59,096 nt of DNA from the NCBI GenBank assembly GCA_009840545.1, contig VXNM01000014.1, positions 1-59,096 of the forward strand, read 5' to 3'. Made by a program: the position numbers and the translations under genes. The notes beneath the pieces were generated by a model. That model saw only the letters and a program-made list of their open reading frames with translations. It ran no database searches and had not been told where the DNA came from. Source of the DNA: Gammaproteobacteria bacterium (lineage in GTDB: Bacteria > Pseudomonadota > Gammaproteobacteria > Pseudomonadales > Azotimanducaceae). Positions 1 to 10,568 of the stretch are shown here, piece by piece (position 1 is the stretch's first letter; each line of letters begins with the position of its first letter).

Positions 1-223
1 GTCCAACCTGTTCCCTTCGTGAATGCGAACTCGGCAACGAGTGTGGGGGCTAACTGGACGCAGATTAGACGAAATGTGCGAAAGATCGCGCTTGCTATTG
101 ATACTACTACGCCCGGCGAGGCCGTCGAGGTTTGCATTGGCTAGTAGGCAACCAGACATCGAGGCTGCCACCAGCGCAAATATAATCCGAGGTCGCCAAT
201 CCCACAGAGTTTGATTGCTCAAG
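1..223. other. 5' flank with no recognised gene
   Basis: No convincing gene is visible here. A 63-codon frame on the + strand resembles nothing I know and has no clear ribosome binding site. The stretch presumably holds the promoter of the large protease that follows, but I could not pick out a convincing -35/-10 pair. Confidence 0.4.
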
Positions 224-3200
224 ATGGACATATCTCGTCGAAGAATCCTAACTTCAGTGCTGATTGTTGGTGCAATTGCATTGGTTCTGCTCGTCACTTT
301 CTCGCTTAACAAGCATGAAAAGGAACTGTCCGATGCGGAATCCATTGCAAATGCCAATGCGGAGGTACAGAAAGATCTTGTAAGGGAAATTCGCAGCTTC
401 AAACTCCGAAAGCATGAAAATGACGATGCACGAGGTGCCCCACTTCCTCCCAGGAAAACTCGTGTGCCACCAGAGATTACGAAGTCTCATGTTCCGTCGA
501 CGATGCCAGACAGCTACGCTGTCGTTGGAGTAGTTCCTGTGCTGAGAAAGGAGCAGTATTCGGCCAACACATCGCTCGAAGATTCAGGTATTCAGATCGA
601 ACGGGAGAACCGCAAGTGGTTGAATTCGCAGGATTCAATTCACCAAGTTATCGAGCATGCAGGCGAGAGAAATCGAACTTATAGTTGGATACAAATTTCA
701 CAGCCAATGGGCCTGGACCTGATGCAACGAGAGTTGAGTGAATATGACGCAACCGTTTTGGGTTCATCTGGAGATCTAGTGCGACTTCAGGTTCCAAACG
801 ACAAAGATAGTCTCAACTCGATAGGAGACTTACCTTGGGTCGAAGGCATAGGAAGTGTTCCTCCAAAACAAAAGCTTTCACGATCCTTCGAAGAGGAGAT
901 CAGCAATGCTGTCGCCGGTACAGAACTTCCCGTTTTTGTTACAGTCATGGATTCCAAGCAAGAATCAGTCTTCCGGAAGTCGCTAGAGAATCTTGGAATT
1001 TCGGTTGGACACTTCGACCCTTCGATTCGCGTTTTCGCCGCGGTCATTGAACCAAGTCATGCTCATGATCTGACTCGCTTGGACTTCGTGCAATCGGTAG
1101 AACCAATTCCCATCGTAACAGCTATGCACGACACTGCGGTGCCAGCTCTCGGTGTAGACAAAATGAGAACTATTGGTAGTTTGCCAGGCACTTTCTCGGG
1201 ATTCACTGGCACATCAACGCCAATTGCTGTTATGGACACAGGTCTCAATACAAATCACGTGGATATCTCCACATACAGAGAAAGCATTTGCGCCAAAAAC
1301 TTTGTCGACAATGAAGACTCAGACTTGTTTTTTGATGCAAACGGACACGGTACGCATGTCACGGGTACTGTTGCCGGAAATGGTTTTTTTGTGCCCAAGT
1401 ATGCCGGCATGGCACCTGGTGTCCAAGACATCAGATTTGCAAAGGTTCTCAATTCGAACAGTCGGGGAACATCGCTCGACATACTCCAAGGGATGGACTA
1501 TCTCTCGGAAGAGTCGTCATGCGTTTTCGACGGCCTCGAAACTGAGGCAATCCGACCGTTGATTGTCAATATGAGTCTCTCCTCATCACGACTCGACCAC
1601 GATAGCCGTTCGGCTGCTGCTCGGAAACTCGATTCGACTGTTTGGACACATCGGCAGCTCTATGTCGTAGCCAATTCAAATTCCAATGAGTATGGCTATT
1701 CGAATTATGGTGCTGCCAAGAATTCTCTTCCGGTGGGAGCATCGTACGACAGCGGTGAGATACACGGATTCAGCAGCCTTGGACCAACTGTAGACAATCG
1801 GTTAACGCCACTTGTGAGTGCTACAGGAGTCTGGCTGTATTCTGCAGCAGGTTGGGGTAACTATGACAACTACTCAAGATCCAGCGGAACGAGCATGTCA
1901 TCTCCCAGCGTTGCTGGACTCGCCGCGCTTTTGATGGACGCCTCGCCAGACCACAAAGAACAGCCAGCTTTAGTACGAGCTCGATTCATGGCTAGTGCGG
2001 TAAAACCGGATTCTTGGTTTGAAACTGAAAACCAGTTTCCCAGAAACAACACCAACGGACCAGGCAGTGTTCAAGCCAAGTACGGCATGGGAATGGTCTC
2101 CTCCACTACGACCATCCTAAACAATAACTCGGAGGGGGGATGGACTAGCTCCGGCGCGGCAGTCGAAATGGAGAACGAAGAGTACGCCTACCACGACATT
2201 GACGTTCCAGAAGGTACTAGCAGACTTGATGTCGTCATGACTTGGGACGAACCAGCCACAGATGCCATTGCCAACAATGTACTCAACGATCTTAATCTCT
2301 GGGTCGATGTGGGTGCAGATTGTGGGTCGGGACCTTGTGGCGAATACTCGTCGCTCTCCACAATTGACAATGTCGAATGGGTCATCATTTCGAATCCGGA
2401 AGCAGGGTCCTATAGGATCAAGATCGATGCGAAAAGTGTCTATAGCGATGCTCCGCGCGCCGCTGTGGCCTGGACCATCATTCGCGGTGACTCGGCACCT
2501 CAACTTACAGTTGAAGCGAGTCAAGACGTTTATGAAACGCCAATCGGGGAAGAACACTATCACAATGTGGATTTGACAGTCTCGACGGACTCGTTTGTAG
2601 CCAAAGGGGTTAGCTTGCATATCGATTGCCGCACATTGGATGGAGCGGCATGTGCTCTCGGACGCCTGAACTACACAAACAGATTTATAGAAAGAGAGCA
2701 TTCCGCGCTCATTCAGCGTAGTGATGGTCTTGGAGTTGCTCAAGTCGGCAATCAGTTTGTCTTGGGAGAAATCACAGAAGGAAATCCATCCAATGTTTTG
2801 CTGGAACTCTACGCCCAGTCTTCTGAGCCCATGCGTGTATACGTCAAGGCAATGGCATGGAACGGCAGATCAGCGCACACCTCGTTCCTAGTCCGCCCGA
2901 CTGGTTCAATTGACGAAATTGCCGTGGCAAGCGTTCCGTCGCACGACAATTTTGATACTCCAATAGTCTTGGAAGAACCGACGGGCAGCATGGAGTTTGA
3001 CCTATTGGTAAGCTCCATGGAACAAGGAGAACGTCTGCATGAAGATGCAAGATGGGATGAAGCTCGCGTAGCGGGCTCGGTTTGGTATCAACGAATTCCT
3101 AATCAATCTGGTCTTGAGTCCTTTGTGGCGACTCCAACCAGTCGAGAATTCACCGAGAGGTTTCCCAAAGTTCAAATCTATCAAGTGACTGATTCATGCT

Positions 3201-6200
3201 GTGGCATTGCTGGAGCAAGACTGTTGGCTTCTTCTTACTGGTCGGCTCAAGTATTTGTCAAAGAGGGCTATGACTATCGCGTTCGAGTTAGCGTTGCTGA
3301 CGAATCCCTTCCCTTGTCGCTCAACTGGTTTCAGGGTGAACGCCCACTCAACGACAACTTTGCAGACGCTTTTGAATTAAGTGGAGAATCAGGAGAAATT
3401 TCTGGTAACAATCTAGGCGCAACCCTCGAAGTGGGTGAACTCTATGGTTATCTTTCGTCTTCGGTTTGGTATTCATGGACCGCCCCCGACGACGGTCAAT
3501 GGGAATTCCAGATACCAGACGCGCAGGTTGTTCGTACGCTAGTGTTTGTGGGAGACGATGTTTCTAATTTGAGACTGGTATCGAATTTTCAGAATCCTGG
3601 GGGAGCGATCTTAGTCAATGCAAAAAAGGACCAGATATATCGGATTATGGTCGCTTCGCCCAATGCTTATTCCGGCGGTTGGGTTTATGACGCTCTTACA
3701 TGGGACAAAGTTGAAGCCAGCAACGACAGAAACGACATGTTCGGCGATGCAGTCGACCTCGGTGATGGAGAATACGGATCGTTCAGCATCAATCACGACA
3801 ACTGGCCAAGTGTTGAACCAGACGAACCTGAATCGACCGGAATATTGTCTCGGTGGTGGAAGTGGACTGCCCCTCATGATGGTACATTCACTTTCTTCTG
3901 GACTGGCGACGACGAGCAAGTTGCTTCTGCTTACACAGGTTCTACTTTAGCTAGTCTCGAGCCAGCGATGCTGGATCCCTCTTTGTTCGCTGAAAATGAG
4001 TTTCTGCTGAAAGCTGAGGAAGGCGAAGAATATTGGATTTCTGCCGGGCGAGAGAAGTTTTCCCTGTACGCATTCTACAAAACATTCACAAGAGGCAATG
4101 TGCTTTGGGGCTCCACTCCCGCAAACAACACGTTGGAATTTGCAACCGATCTAGTGGGAGATACAGGAGAAACTTACGGATCGACCGTATATGCAACCAC
4201 AGAACGCGACGAATGGGCTCAATTTGGTAGTTCATCGATGTGGTACTCACATGAGGCATCGGAGGCCGGGTGGGTTAAGTTTTGGATCGAATCATACGAT
4301 TCGAACAGATTTCGAATTGCGGCATACACTCGCGACAGCCAAGGCACAGGATTGGATTTCGTCATGGCGTCTCGACGTTTCTCCGGTCAGCGCGATCACG
4401 TGACGGAAGTCTATGTATACCTGGAAGAAGGTATGCAAGCTCTCTTGCGAGTTGCCATTGAATTGCGATATTCGAGGGAGAACTTTACTCTGCGATGGGA
4501 AAGATCCGACGCTCCAAGCTGGCTCACTTACGCGGGACGTCTTTCGTATGGTCGAAGAGATGGCGGAGGAAACATTTCGAGAGTTCGAAATCCAGCAGAA
4601 ATCTCCTTCAATACGGATGGAACGGGTCTGTACGTAACCACTTTGGATGGATTGCAGGCATACAGTAGAGATGCTGAGACCGGTCAATTGACTCTCGTGC
4701 AAGTCATTGAGGACGTACCCCAAGATAGCCATCACATTTGGGATCCCCATAGAAACAAACTCTATGTAAATCAAGACTTTAATTGGTGGACTTACGCTAT
4801 CTCACCTGAAAATCCAATTAAGCTGGATCTCGTTGCTTCTTTCGAGGAAGAGAATTGGGCTCGCACGTCACATGAGGTGGGAGTGCCCACTATGGCAATT
4901 GACAGTAACGGAGACCACGTCTTCCGTTTGGGGTACTTTTCACAACGCGTGTATGACTTCTCATCAGCAGGCAATCTTCAGCCTTTCGGAGCCTATAGAG
5001 ATCCGAGAAGAAGTATTTTTGCGTCGTACGATGGACAGTACTGGTACGGTATGAACTATGAACGATCTCGTGCCTACAAGAAGAAGCGCATTCTTGGCAG
5101 TCCGTTCTTTGAAGAGGTGGCAGAATCCGATCTGCCGTCCTGGGGAACTTGGCTGATGCGAAATGACTATTCCAATCAATTCACCTTCATATCGACAAGA
5201 ACAGACTTTCGTGTATTCGACAACCAATCAAATCCTTACGAACTAGCAAATATATTGACGGAATACAACTATGCATCCGAGTTAGACAGATGCGGAGGGA
5301 GTTTTGTTCGGAAAGGTCGATACGTGCTAGACATAGTCTGCAGCTACGGTGGCTATGTTGTGGAATACGATCCGACGGCTAACGACGCATATGTCACAGA
5401 CAAATTCGTCGACTCTCTTTATGACTGGATTCCGGATCGGTTCGGACGATCTGTTCCAGATCGCTACACTCTTTGGTACGGAGACGGGGTTTCCGCAAGT
5501 CCTGATGGACGGCACATCTATGCATCCACCCGCGAAGAAGGAATTTTGATATTTGAACGGTACGGGAACGATGTTGTCGATCTTGGTGATAGCACGAACT
5601 TGCCGTTGCGAAGATTGGATCTTCTGCGAGTCGGCGACGGAATGGTTCAATTTGGCGAGGATTCGGTGCACGAAGGATGTCTGGAATCAAATAGCTGGAC
5701 GGTCAATGACGTCACTTACACCGTGGACTCCTCAAAATGGCAACATCGAGAGCATGGATCAGAATGGTCCGATGTGGCGGATACGGAAGTTACATCTCAA
5801 CTCTGTACCCATACTCCCACAGAGAACCTCGAGTACCGAATGGTCGCGAGTATTGAAATTGACGGCGAAACGAATGAATACGCTAGTAACCTATTTGCTC
5901 GGTTAACCTACGACCTGCTTGACGAGCTTGAAGTCTCAGATGGAGAAATAGAGCTCAACGGCCGTCGTTATATCTATTGTGTGATGCTTGCAGACACAGA
6001 CATAGAAGGCAAGACCTACACGGTCTACAATTCCAAGTGGCAGTCCCGTCCAAACGCGGAGACAGCATGGTCCGATGTATACGGAACCGAAACTTCAGGA
6101 GAGCTGTGCCCCATCGACGCCGACGAGGAACTCGAGTACCGATTGGTTGGATCGATAATGGTGGATGGAGAACGAGGGCATCGCCGAAGCAACATCATGC

Positions 6201-6220
6201 AATCCGCTGGTTCGGAATAA
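224..6220 (+). CDS. giant membrane-anchored or secreted subtilisin-like serine protease with PPC-like and propeller modules
   Basis: Predicted extracytoplasmic peptidase of the S8 (subtilase) family, 1998 aa from the ATG at 224; a TTG three codons upstream is less likely. Residues about 5-27 form a hydrophobic signal or anchor segment. The catalytic triad is visible: Asp338 (VMDTG), His375 (GHGTHVTG) and Ser557 (GTSMSSP). About 300 residues before the triad would be a pro-region. After the catalytic domain come several beta-sandwich units with W-T-A-P motifs, typical of pre-peptidase C-terminal (PPC) domains (about residues 900-1430). A seven-bladed lactonase-like propeller follows (about 1450-1800, with motifs such as GLYVTTLDG and SPDGRHIYAS), then two similar W-x-V/SKWQ repeats at the end. 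Ordinary subtilases have 350-700 residues, so this is unusually long. The CoA-transferase gene starts 47 nt downstream and may be co-transcribed. Family assignment is firm; the domain limits are estimates and the substrate is unknown. Confidence 0.93.
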   Translation: MDISRRRILTSVLIVGAIALVLLVTFSLNKHEKELSDAESIANANAEVQKDLVREIRSFKLRKHENDDARGAPLPPRKTRVPPEITKSHVPSTMPDSYAVVGVVPVLRKEQYSANTSLEDSGIQIERENRKWLNSQDSIHQVIEHAGERNRTYSWIQISQPMGLDLMQRELSEYDATVLGSSGDLVRLQVPNDKDSLNSIGDLPWVEGIGSVPPKQKLSRSFEEEISNAVAGTELPVFVTVMDSKQESVFRKSLENLGISVGHFDPSIRVFAAVIEPSHAHDLTRLDFVQSVEPIPIVTAMHDTAVPALGVDKMRTIGSLPGTFSGFTGTSTPIAVMDTGLNTNHVDISTYRESICAKNFVDNEDSDLFFDANGHGTHVTGTVAGNGFFVPKYAGMAPGVQDIRFAKVLNSNSRGTSLDILQGMDYLSEESSCVFDGLETEAIRPLIVNMSLSSSRLDHDSRSAAARKLDSTVWTHRQLYVVANSNSNEYGYSNYGAAKNSLPVGASYDSGEIHGFSSLGPTVDNRLTPLVSATGVWLYSAAGWGNYDNYSRSSGTSMSSPSVAGLAALLMDASPDHKEQPALVRARFMASAVKPDSWFETENQFPRNNTNGPGSVQAKYGMGMVSSTTTILNNNSEGGWTSSGAAVEMENEEYAYHDIDVPEGTSRLDVVMTWDEPATDAIANNVLNDLNLWVDVGADCGSGPCGEYSSLSTIDNVEWVIISNPEAGSYRIKIDAKSVYSDAPRAAVAWTIIRGDSAPQLTVEASQDVYETPIGEEHYHNVDLTVSTDSFVAKGVSLHIDCRTLDGAACALGRLNYTNRFIEREHSALIQRSDGLGVAQVGNQFVLGEITEGNPSNVLLELYAQSSEPMRVYVKAMAWNGRSAHTSFLVRPTGSIDEIAVASVPSHDNFDTPIVLEEPTGSMEFDLLVSSMEQGERLHEDARWDEARVAGSVWYQRIPNQSGLESFVATPTSREFTERFPKVQIYQVTDSCCGIAGARLLASSYWSAQVFVKEGYDYRVRVSVADESLPLSLNWFQGERPLNDNFADAFELSGESGEISGNNLGATLEVGELYGYLSSSVWYSWTAPDDGQWEFQIPDAQVVRTLVFVGDDVSNLRLVSNFQNPGGAILVNAKKDQIYRIMVASPNAYSGGWVYDALTWDKVEASNDRNDMFGDAVDLGDGEYGSFSINHDNWPSVEPDEPESTGILSRWWKWTAPHDGTFTFFWTGDDEQVASAYTGSTLASLEPAMLDPSLFAENEFLLKAEEGEEYWISAGREKFSLYAFYKTFTRGNVLWGSTPANNTLEFATDLVGDTGETYGSTVYATTERDEWAQFGSSSMWYSHEASEAGWVKFWIESYDSNRFRIAAYTRDSQGTGLDFVMASRRFSGQRDHVTEVYVYLEEGMQALLRVAIELRYSRENFTLRWERSDAPSWLTYAGRLSYGRRDGGGNISRVRNPAEISFNTDGTGLYVTTLDGLQAYSRDAETGQLTLVQVIEDVPQDSHHIWDPHRNKLYVNQDFNWWTYAISPENPIKLDLVASFEEENWARTSHEVGVPTMAIDSNGDHVFRLGYFSQRVYDFSSAGNLQPFGAYRDPRRSIFASYDGQYWYGMNYERSRAYKKKRILGSPFFEEVAESDLPSWGTWLMRNDYSNQFTFISTRTDFRVFDNQSNPYELANILTEYNYASELDRCGGSFVRKGRYVLDIVCSYGGYVVEYDPTANDAYVTDKFVDSLYDWIPDRFGRSVPDRYTLWYGDGVSASPDGRHIYASTREEGILIFERYGNDVVDLGDSTNLPLRRLDLLRVGDGMVQFGEDSVHEGCLESNSWTVNDVTYTVDSSKWQHREHGSEWSDVADTEVTSQLCTHTPTENLEYRMVASIEIDGETNEYASNLFARLTYDLLDELEVSDGEIELNGRRYIYCVMLADTDIEGKTYTVYNSKWQSRPNAETAWSDVYGTETSGELCPIDADEELEYRLVGSIMVDGERGHRRSNIMQSAGSE

Positions 6221-6267
6221 CGATATAAGACTTTGTTAGGTCCAATAACAACCAAATTCCGCAAAGG

Positions 6268-8673
6268 ATGAACGCGGTACTTGAAGGAATTCGCGTACTA
6301 GACCTGACCTCGTTTCGAGGCGAACTTGCAGGAAGATTGCTTGCCGATCTGGGCGCAGATGTTCTAAAGGTCGATTGTTCTCAAGGACCTTGCCGCGGCG
6401 CATTTTCGCCATTTGCTAGTAACAAAACTTCACTCTTCAATACTGCCTATCGCTTGGGTAAAAAGTTGCTAGATCTTGACCTCAAGCACCCAAAGGATCG
6501 GAAAGAATTTCTGAGTTTAGTCAAGCGTGCAGATGTTGTTATCGAGAGTTTCTCTCCCGGCTTTGCAGACTCGATAGAAATTGGCTACCGACAGTTGAGT
6601 CAAGAAAATCCTTCGTTAATCTATGCCGCAATTTCTCCCTTCGGACAAGAGGGTCCCAAAGCCCTCTGGCCAGCTACCGACCTAACCATCGAAGCAGCAG
6701 GAGGAAGAATCTCACTACAAGGTGATCCAGACAGACCTCCCCTACCCGTTGGCTTTCCTCAAGCATTCTTGCATGCAAGTGCCCAAGTCGCTGCGGATAT
6801 TGTCGTAGCACTCAACGAGAGATGTCTATCCGGATTGGGTCAGTTTCTCGACAACTCAGCTCAGGAAACGATGTGGTGGACTCTGATGAACGCTCAAGGA
6901 TCACCAGTCTGCGATGCAAAAGACCCTCCTGGTGTCGGTGATGATCGGGCGACTCACGGTCGTGGATTGGGAACCCAAATCCTAGCGGCCAAAGATGGGC
7001 TCGTGACGATCGCACCTGGTGCAAGTTCCGGTAAAACCAGGTCGATGTATAGCTACGCCGTCGAAGAGGCAAAGCAACTTGGCGAATCAACTGACTCACT
7101 GGATAGTTTCGACTGGAACAATTGGGTTCCGCATTATCGGTCGGGAGAGCTAACGAGAGAGCATCTCCAGGCTGTTGGCGAATTGCTGAAGAAATATGTT
7201 GGTCGTAGGAGCAAACTGGAATTAGTAGACTGGGCCCTAGAGAGTGACCTACGTCTAGGACCTCTCAATACAACCCAGGATCTTCTCAATTTTCCGCAGT
7301 TTACAACGAGGCGATTTTTCAAGACATTCGACGGAATCCGGCATCCTGCGAATTGGGTTCGAATGTCGCGCACACCGCTTCGTCACGAAGCTCAAACTGA
7401 TACAGAAATTGAAGACATCCAATGGCAACATAGACCTGAAAAAACACCGGGTTCCTCTCGTCGCTCGGGAAACGCGTTTGAGGGGATCAAAGTTGCCGAC
7501 TTCTCATGGGTTGCGGCAGGTCCCACGATTGCCAAGTGCCTCGCTGACCATGGTGCGACCGTCATAAAGTTAGAGTCGCAAACGCGACCAGACTTGTCGC
7601 GGACTCTCCCACCCTTCATTGATGGCCAACCTGGATTGAATCGCAGCTACTGGAGCTTTCTCTACGGAACATCAAAGCTAAGTCTGCAGTGCAATCTCTC
7701 GACCAGTGAAGGACGGAAACTTGCACGCAAGGTGTGCGATTGGGCTGATGTTGTTGTTGAGAGTTTCTCGCCTGGCACCATGAAGCGGTTTGGACTCGAC
7801 TACGCGACTCTCAGCGAAAATCGTCCAGAACTCATCATGTTCAGCACTTCAATGCTCGGGCAAACAGGACCTCTTAGTCGCTATGCGGGATTCGGCCAGC
7901 AAGCTGCAGGATTTTGCGGACTCCACTACATAACGGGATGGCCCGACCGCGAGCCCTGCGGAGTCGCCTCCCCTTATACCGATGTCGTGGCTCCGAAATT
8001 CGGAATCGCCAGTTTGGCTGCAGCAATCTACGAACGACGTAGATCTGGACTAGGACAACACATAGATCTTGCTCAGGCCGAGTGCTCGATGATGTTTCTT
8101 GCGCCGCTCGTTCTGGATCAAGATGCCAACGGAAATACAGCAGAAGCTCAGGGATTCGACTCACAATATGCATGTCCGCAAGGCGTGTACGCATGCAGTG
8201 GTATCGAAAGATACATAGCCATTTCTGCGGAGACTTCTGGGCAGTGGCGAGCTCTTGCAAATTTGATCCCAGATTTTGAGTTTAGGGACAAACGCTACGA
8301 CGGTTTCGATCAACGTTGGAATGATCGAAAACGAATCAATCAAGCAATTGCCTCATGGACTCATCACAGGGATCCCTTAGACCTCGAAGCTTTGCTTATA
8401 ACTCACGAAATTCCTGCGTCCGTCGTTATGCGACCACTGGATGTTTTCAACGATCCTCAAGTCGAAGCGCGAAACCTCAAGCAAGTCCTCCATCACACTG
8501 AATGCGGCGATGTCATTCATTTTGGGTTTGCGACGAGATTTTCTGCAAAACAACAAATGGTGCTCTCAGCACCTCCATGCATTGGCGAGCACAACGACTA
8601 CGTGCTGCGGACTCTATTGAGATTAGATGAAAACGAAATACACGAACTGTACGAAGCCGGAGCCATTGAATGA
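6268..8673 (+). CDS. fused tandem type III (CaiB/BaiF) CoA-transferase
   Basis: Predicted cytoplasmic enzyme that moves coenzyme A between carboxylic acids, 801 aa. It carries two copies of the CaiB/BaiF fold. Copy 1 is residues about 1-390 (GIRVLDLTSFRGELAGRLLADLGADVLKV; conserved GLGQFLDNSAQE block near 190). Copy 2 is about 405-801 (GIKVADFSWVAAGPTIAKCLADHGATVIKLE; block GLGQHIDLAQAE). The usual enzyme is about 400 aa and works as an interlocked homodimer, so the fusion may form the whole two-lobed unit from one chain. Both copies keep an Asp in the GQ-x-x-D block. The start ATG has a weak AAAGG three nucleotides upstream. It lies 47 nt after the protease and converges on the TonB receptor. 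The acid substrate cannot be read from sequence. Confidence 0.9.
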   Translation: MNAVLEGIRVLDLTSFRGELAGRLLADLGADVLKVDCSQGPCRGAFSPFASNKTSLFNTAYRLGKKLLDLDLKHPKDRKEFLSLVKRADVVIESFSPGFADSIEIGYRQLSQENPSLIYAAISPFGQEGPKALWPATDLTIEAAGGRISLQGDPDRPPLPVGFPQAFLHASAQVAADIVVALNERCLSGLGQFLDNSAQETMWWTLMNAQGSPVCDAKDPPGVGDDRATHGRGLGTQILAAKDGLVTIAPGASSGKTRSMYSYAVEEAKQLGESTDSLDSFDWNNWVPHYRSGELTREHLQAVGELLKKYVGRRSKLELVDWALESDLRLGPLNTTQDLLNFPQFTTRRFFKTFDGIRHPANWVRMSRTPLRHEAQTDTEIEDIQWQHRPEKTPGSSRRSGNAFEGIKVADFSWVAAGPTIAKCLADHGATVIKLESQTRPDLSRTLPPFIDGQPGLNRSYWSFLYGTSKLSLQCNLSTSEGRKLARKVCDWADVVVESFSPGTMKRFGLDYATLSENRPELIMFSTSMLGQTGPLSRYAGFGQQAAGFCGLHYITGWPDREPCGVASPYTDVVAPKFGIASLAAAIYERRRSGLGQHIDLAQAECSMMFLAPLVLDQDANGNTAEAQGFDSQYACPQGVYACSGIERYIAISAETSGQWRALANLIPDFEFRDKRYDGFDQRWNDRKRINQAIASWTHHRDPLDLEALLITHEIPASVVMRPLDVFNDPQVEARNLKQVLHHTECGDVIHFGFATRFSAKQQMVLSAPPCIGEHNDYVLRTLLRLDENEIHELYEAGAIE

Positions 8674-8741
8674 TCCGGTTCAAGCGATTTGCATGATGTC
8701 GGAAATACTAAGTGTTTTCATTCTCCTCTTCGATTGCTTAG

Positions 8742-10436
8742 TCACCAAGTGAATTGAAGGCTCGTGTTCAGTTGGCGAGGTGGAGTTTGATAGCCAAAAG
8801 CATGTTGATACTTCTCATCCAAGAGATTAAAGCCGTTAAAGCTCCACGTAAGTCGTCGTGTGAGTTGTCGTGTGAGAAGCAAATCGTACGTTTGGTAAGC
8901 GGATAAGAGCCGATTTCCAAAATCCATAGCGCCAGACACTTTCGTTCCGATAAGTTCGACATACCAAGGGTGTTGTTGCCACGTTAGAACGAGTGTCATC
9001 TTATGGTCCGGACGTCGAAGTGAACGTTGAAAGGGGTCATTCTGCGTAGCGCGCTCTTCAGAATCTAGATTTAGCCATGCAAAACGAGTGGCTAGAGTCG
9101 GATGCCAGTTGTGCGACCACGTCAGCTCTACGCCACGATTTCGACCACGAGTACTGTTTTCACTGTAGTTGCAACCCCAAAGATCTTCGGGAGCACAGCT
9201 TGAATGTCGACCAAAGGTAATCTTATCTTTCAGATTGGCAGAAAAACGTGTCAACTGAATCCGTCCCAAAGAGTAAGACCACTGTACTCCTATATCTAGG
9301 TTGGTTCCACGCTCGGGGCGAATATTTGGATTTGGTAGCCAAGACTTACCCCAGCCGTAGCGATCGGTCATAGACGGGAAACTAATCGTCCGAGTTGCGT
9401 AGTCGAAATAGAACACCCAGTTTTCAACTTTGTAAGCCACATTTAGCTTTGTTGGATCGATGGCATGGCGTGTACCGTCCACTTCCTGCTCTTGAATGTA
9501 CTCCTTCGATATTCCAATGCGCCAATTAGAAAGTGGACGCAGGTAGTGGAGTCGAATGTAAGTGCGATAGAAAGACTGAAGCTGTGGTTGGTTAGCCACG
9601 CGAGCAGAGTTTCGGTCAAAAACAAGATCCAGATCAAAGTGCCAATGTGCAGAGAGTGGAGTTTCGGTAGCGAACTTAGTACGTGTACCTCGAGTGTTGT
9701 TCCAAGATTCATACCACTTCACATCTGTCAGACTGGTGCTGAAGCGCCAAGTAGTTTTCGCTAATAAACCAGTCGTGCCAAATAGGGCTTGCGTCGTATG
9801 TGCTCGTCCTTGATCGTAATCCTGCTTAGTTGATGAGTACCGCGCTGTGATCTGTTGCCTATCTCCGGCGTAGTGATAATGTGCTGCCTGTACCTTGAGT
9901 CCATCGAGATCACCGTTATTGCGTATGTCATAGCCCTTCGTCTGTTCGTGCCTGAGCGTCAAACTGTGACGGGTATTCAATGTAGTGGACAACTGATGCC
10001 GTTGTGTCTCATCGGTTCCGAATTGACTCAGCCAACTCGTCGAATCCACAGTTCGGGAGCTAAGATTTAGATTGCCTGCTGGATGTCCTGCGGTGGCGTT
10101 GGGATCGAGAACAAGACTATTGATACCTACACAGGAAAGATTGGTAAAGTTGAACTCTGAAACGGGGTCGCCAAAGTCATAGGAATCGATCGTAACTCCG
10201 AGATGGTTTGCTTCAGCGCCGCGAACGCGAAGCTGCCCCAGACTGTTGTCGACAGCGAGACTTGCAAATCGATTGAAGATGTATAAAGGATTCACCGGCA
10301 TAAAGTGTGGATTGATCAGTTGGACGTAGGAAACCCAACGAAACTCAGATGTTGTAAGTTCCTCCATCGGTTCTTCGGCGGCTACCGCTAGGGAACAACC
10401 TATCCAAAGATATGCACAGAATCGCAAGTACCTCAT
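8742..10436 (-). CDS. short TonB-dependent receptor (BtuB-like) with degenerate plug
   Basis: Outer-membrane receptor-like beta-barrel, 564 aa. I chose the ATG at 10436 because TAGGAGA lies just upstream (10441-10447) and a clean signal peptide follows (about residues 1-20, cut near SLAVA/AEEP); an in-frame start 33 nt upstream has no such site. Residues about 55-125 resemble the TonB plug (QLRVRGAEANHLGVTIDSYD). The usual RGP-x-x-x-YG-x-x-A-x-GG segment has decayed to DPNATAGHPAGNLNL. The remainder is alternating barrel strands; the end reads FNLLDEKY...LQFTW with a terminal aromatic residue, as in functional porins of this class. At 564 aa it is shorter than most TonB receptors (600-1000). 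It is third in a minus-strand run after gor and the AGCS symporter. Ligand unknown; no cobalamin riboswitch is visible upstream. Confidence 0.78.
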   Translation of the reverse strand: MRYLRFCAYLWIGCSLAVAAEEPMEELTTSEFRWVSYVQLINPHFMPVNPLYIFNRFASLAVDNSLGQLRVRGAEANHLGVTIDSYDFGDPVSEFNFTNLSCVGINSLVLDPNATAGHPAGNLNLSSRTVDSTSWLSQFGTDETQRHQLSTTLNTRHSLTLRHEQTKGYDIRNNGDLDGLKVQAAHYHYAGDRQQITARYSSTKQDYDQGRAHTTQALFGTTGLLAKTTWRFSTSLTDVKWYESWNNTRGTRTKFATETPLSAHWHFDLDLVFDRNSARVANQPQLQSFYRTYIRLHYLRPLSNWRIGISKEYIQEQEVDGTRHAIDPTKLNVAYKVENWVFYFDYATRTISFPSMTDRYGWGKSWLPNPNIRPERGTNLDIGVQWSYSLGRIQLTRFSANLKDKITFGRHSSCAPEDLWGCNYSENSTRGRNRGVELTWSHNWHPTLATRFAWLNLDSEERATQNDPFQRSLRRPDHKMTLVLTWQQHPWYVELIGTKVSGAMDFGNRLLSAYQTYDLLLTRQLTRRLTWSFNGFNLLDEKYQHAFGYQTPPRQLNTSLQFTW

Positions 10437-10568
10437 TGAATCTCCTACAACTGTCCGCAAAATTCTCACAGCTAGCGGGCGATTGCCGAGTAAAACCTCA
10501 GTTACGCGTACCCCCGCCGATTGAAGTTGCGTATGTTAGAGCAAGTCGAACGAGTAATATCTACCGGA

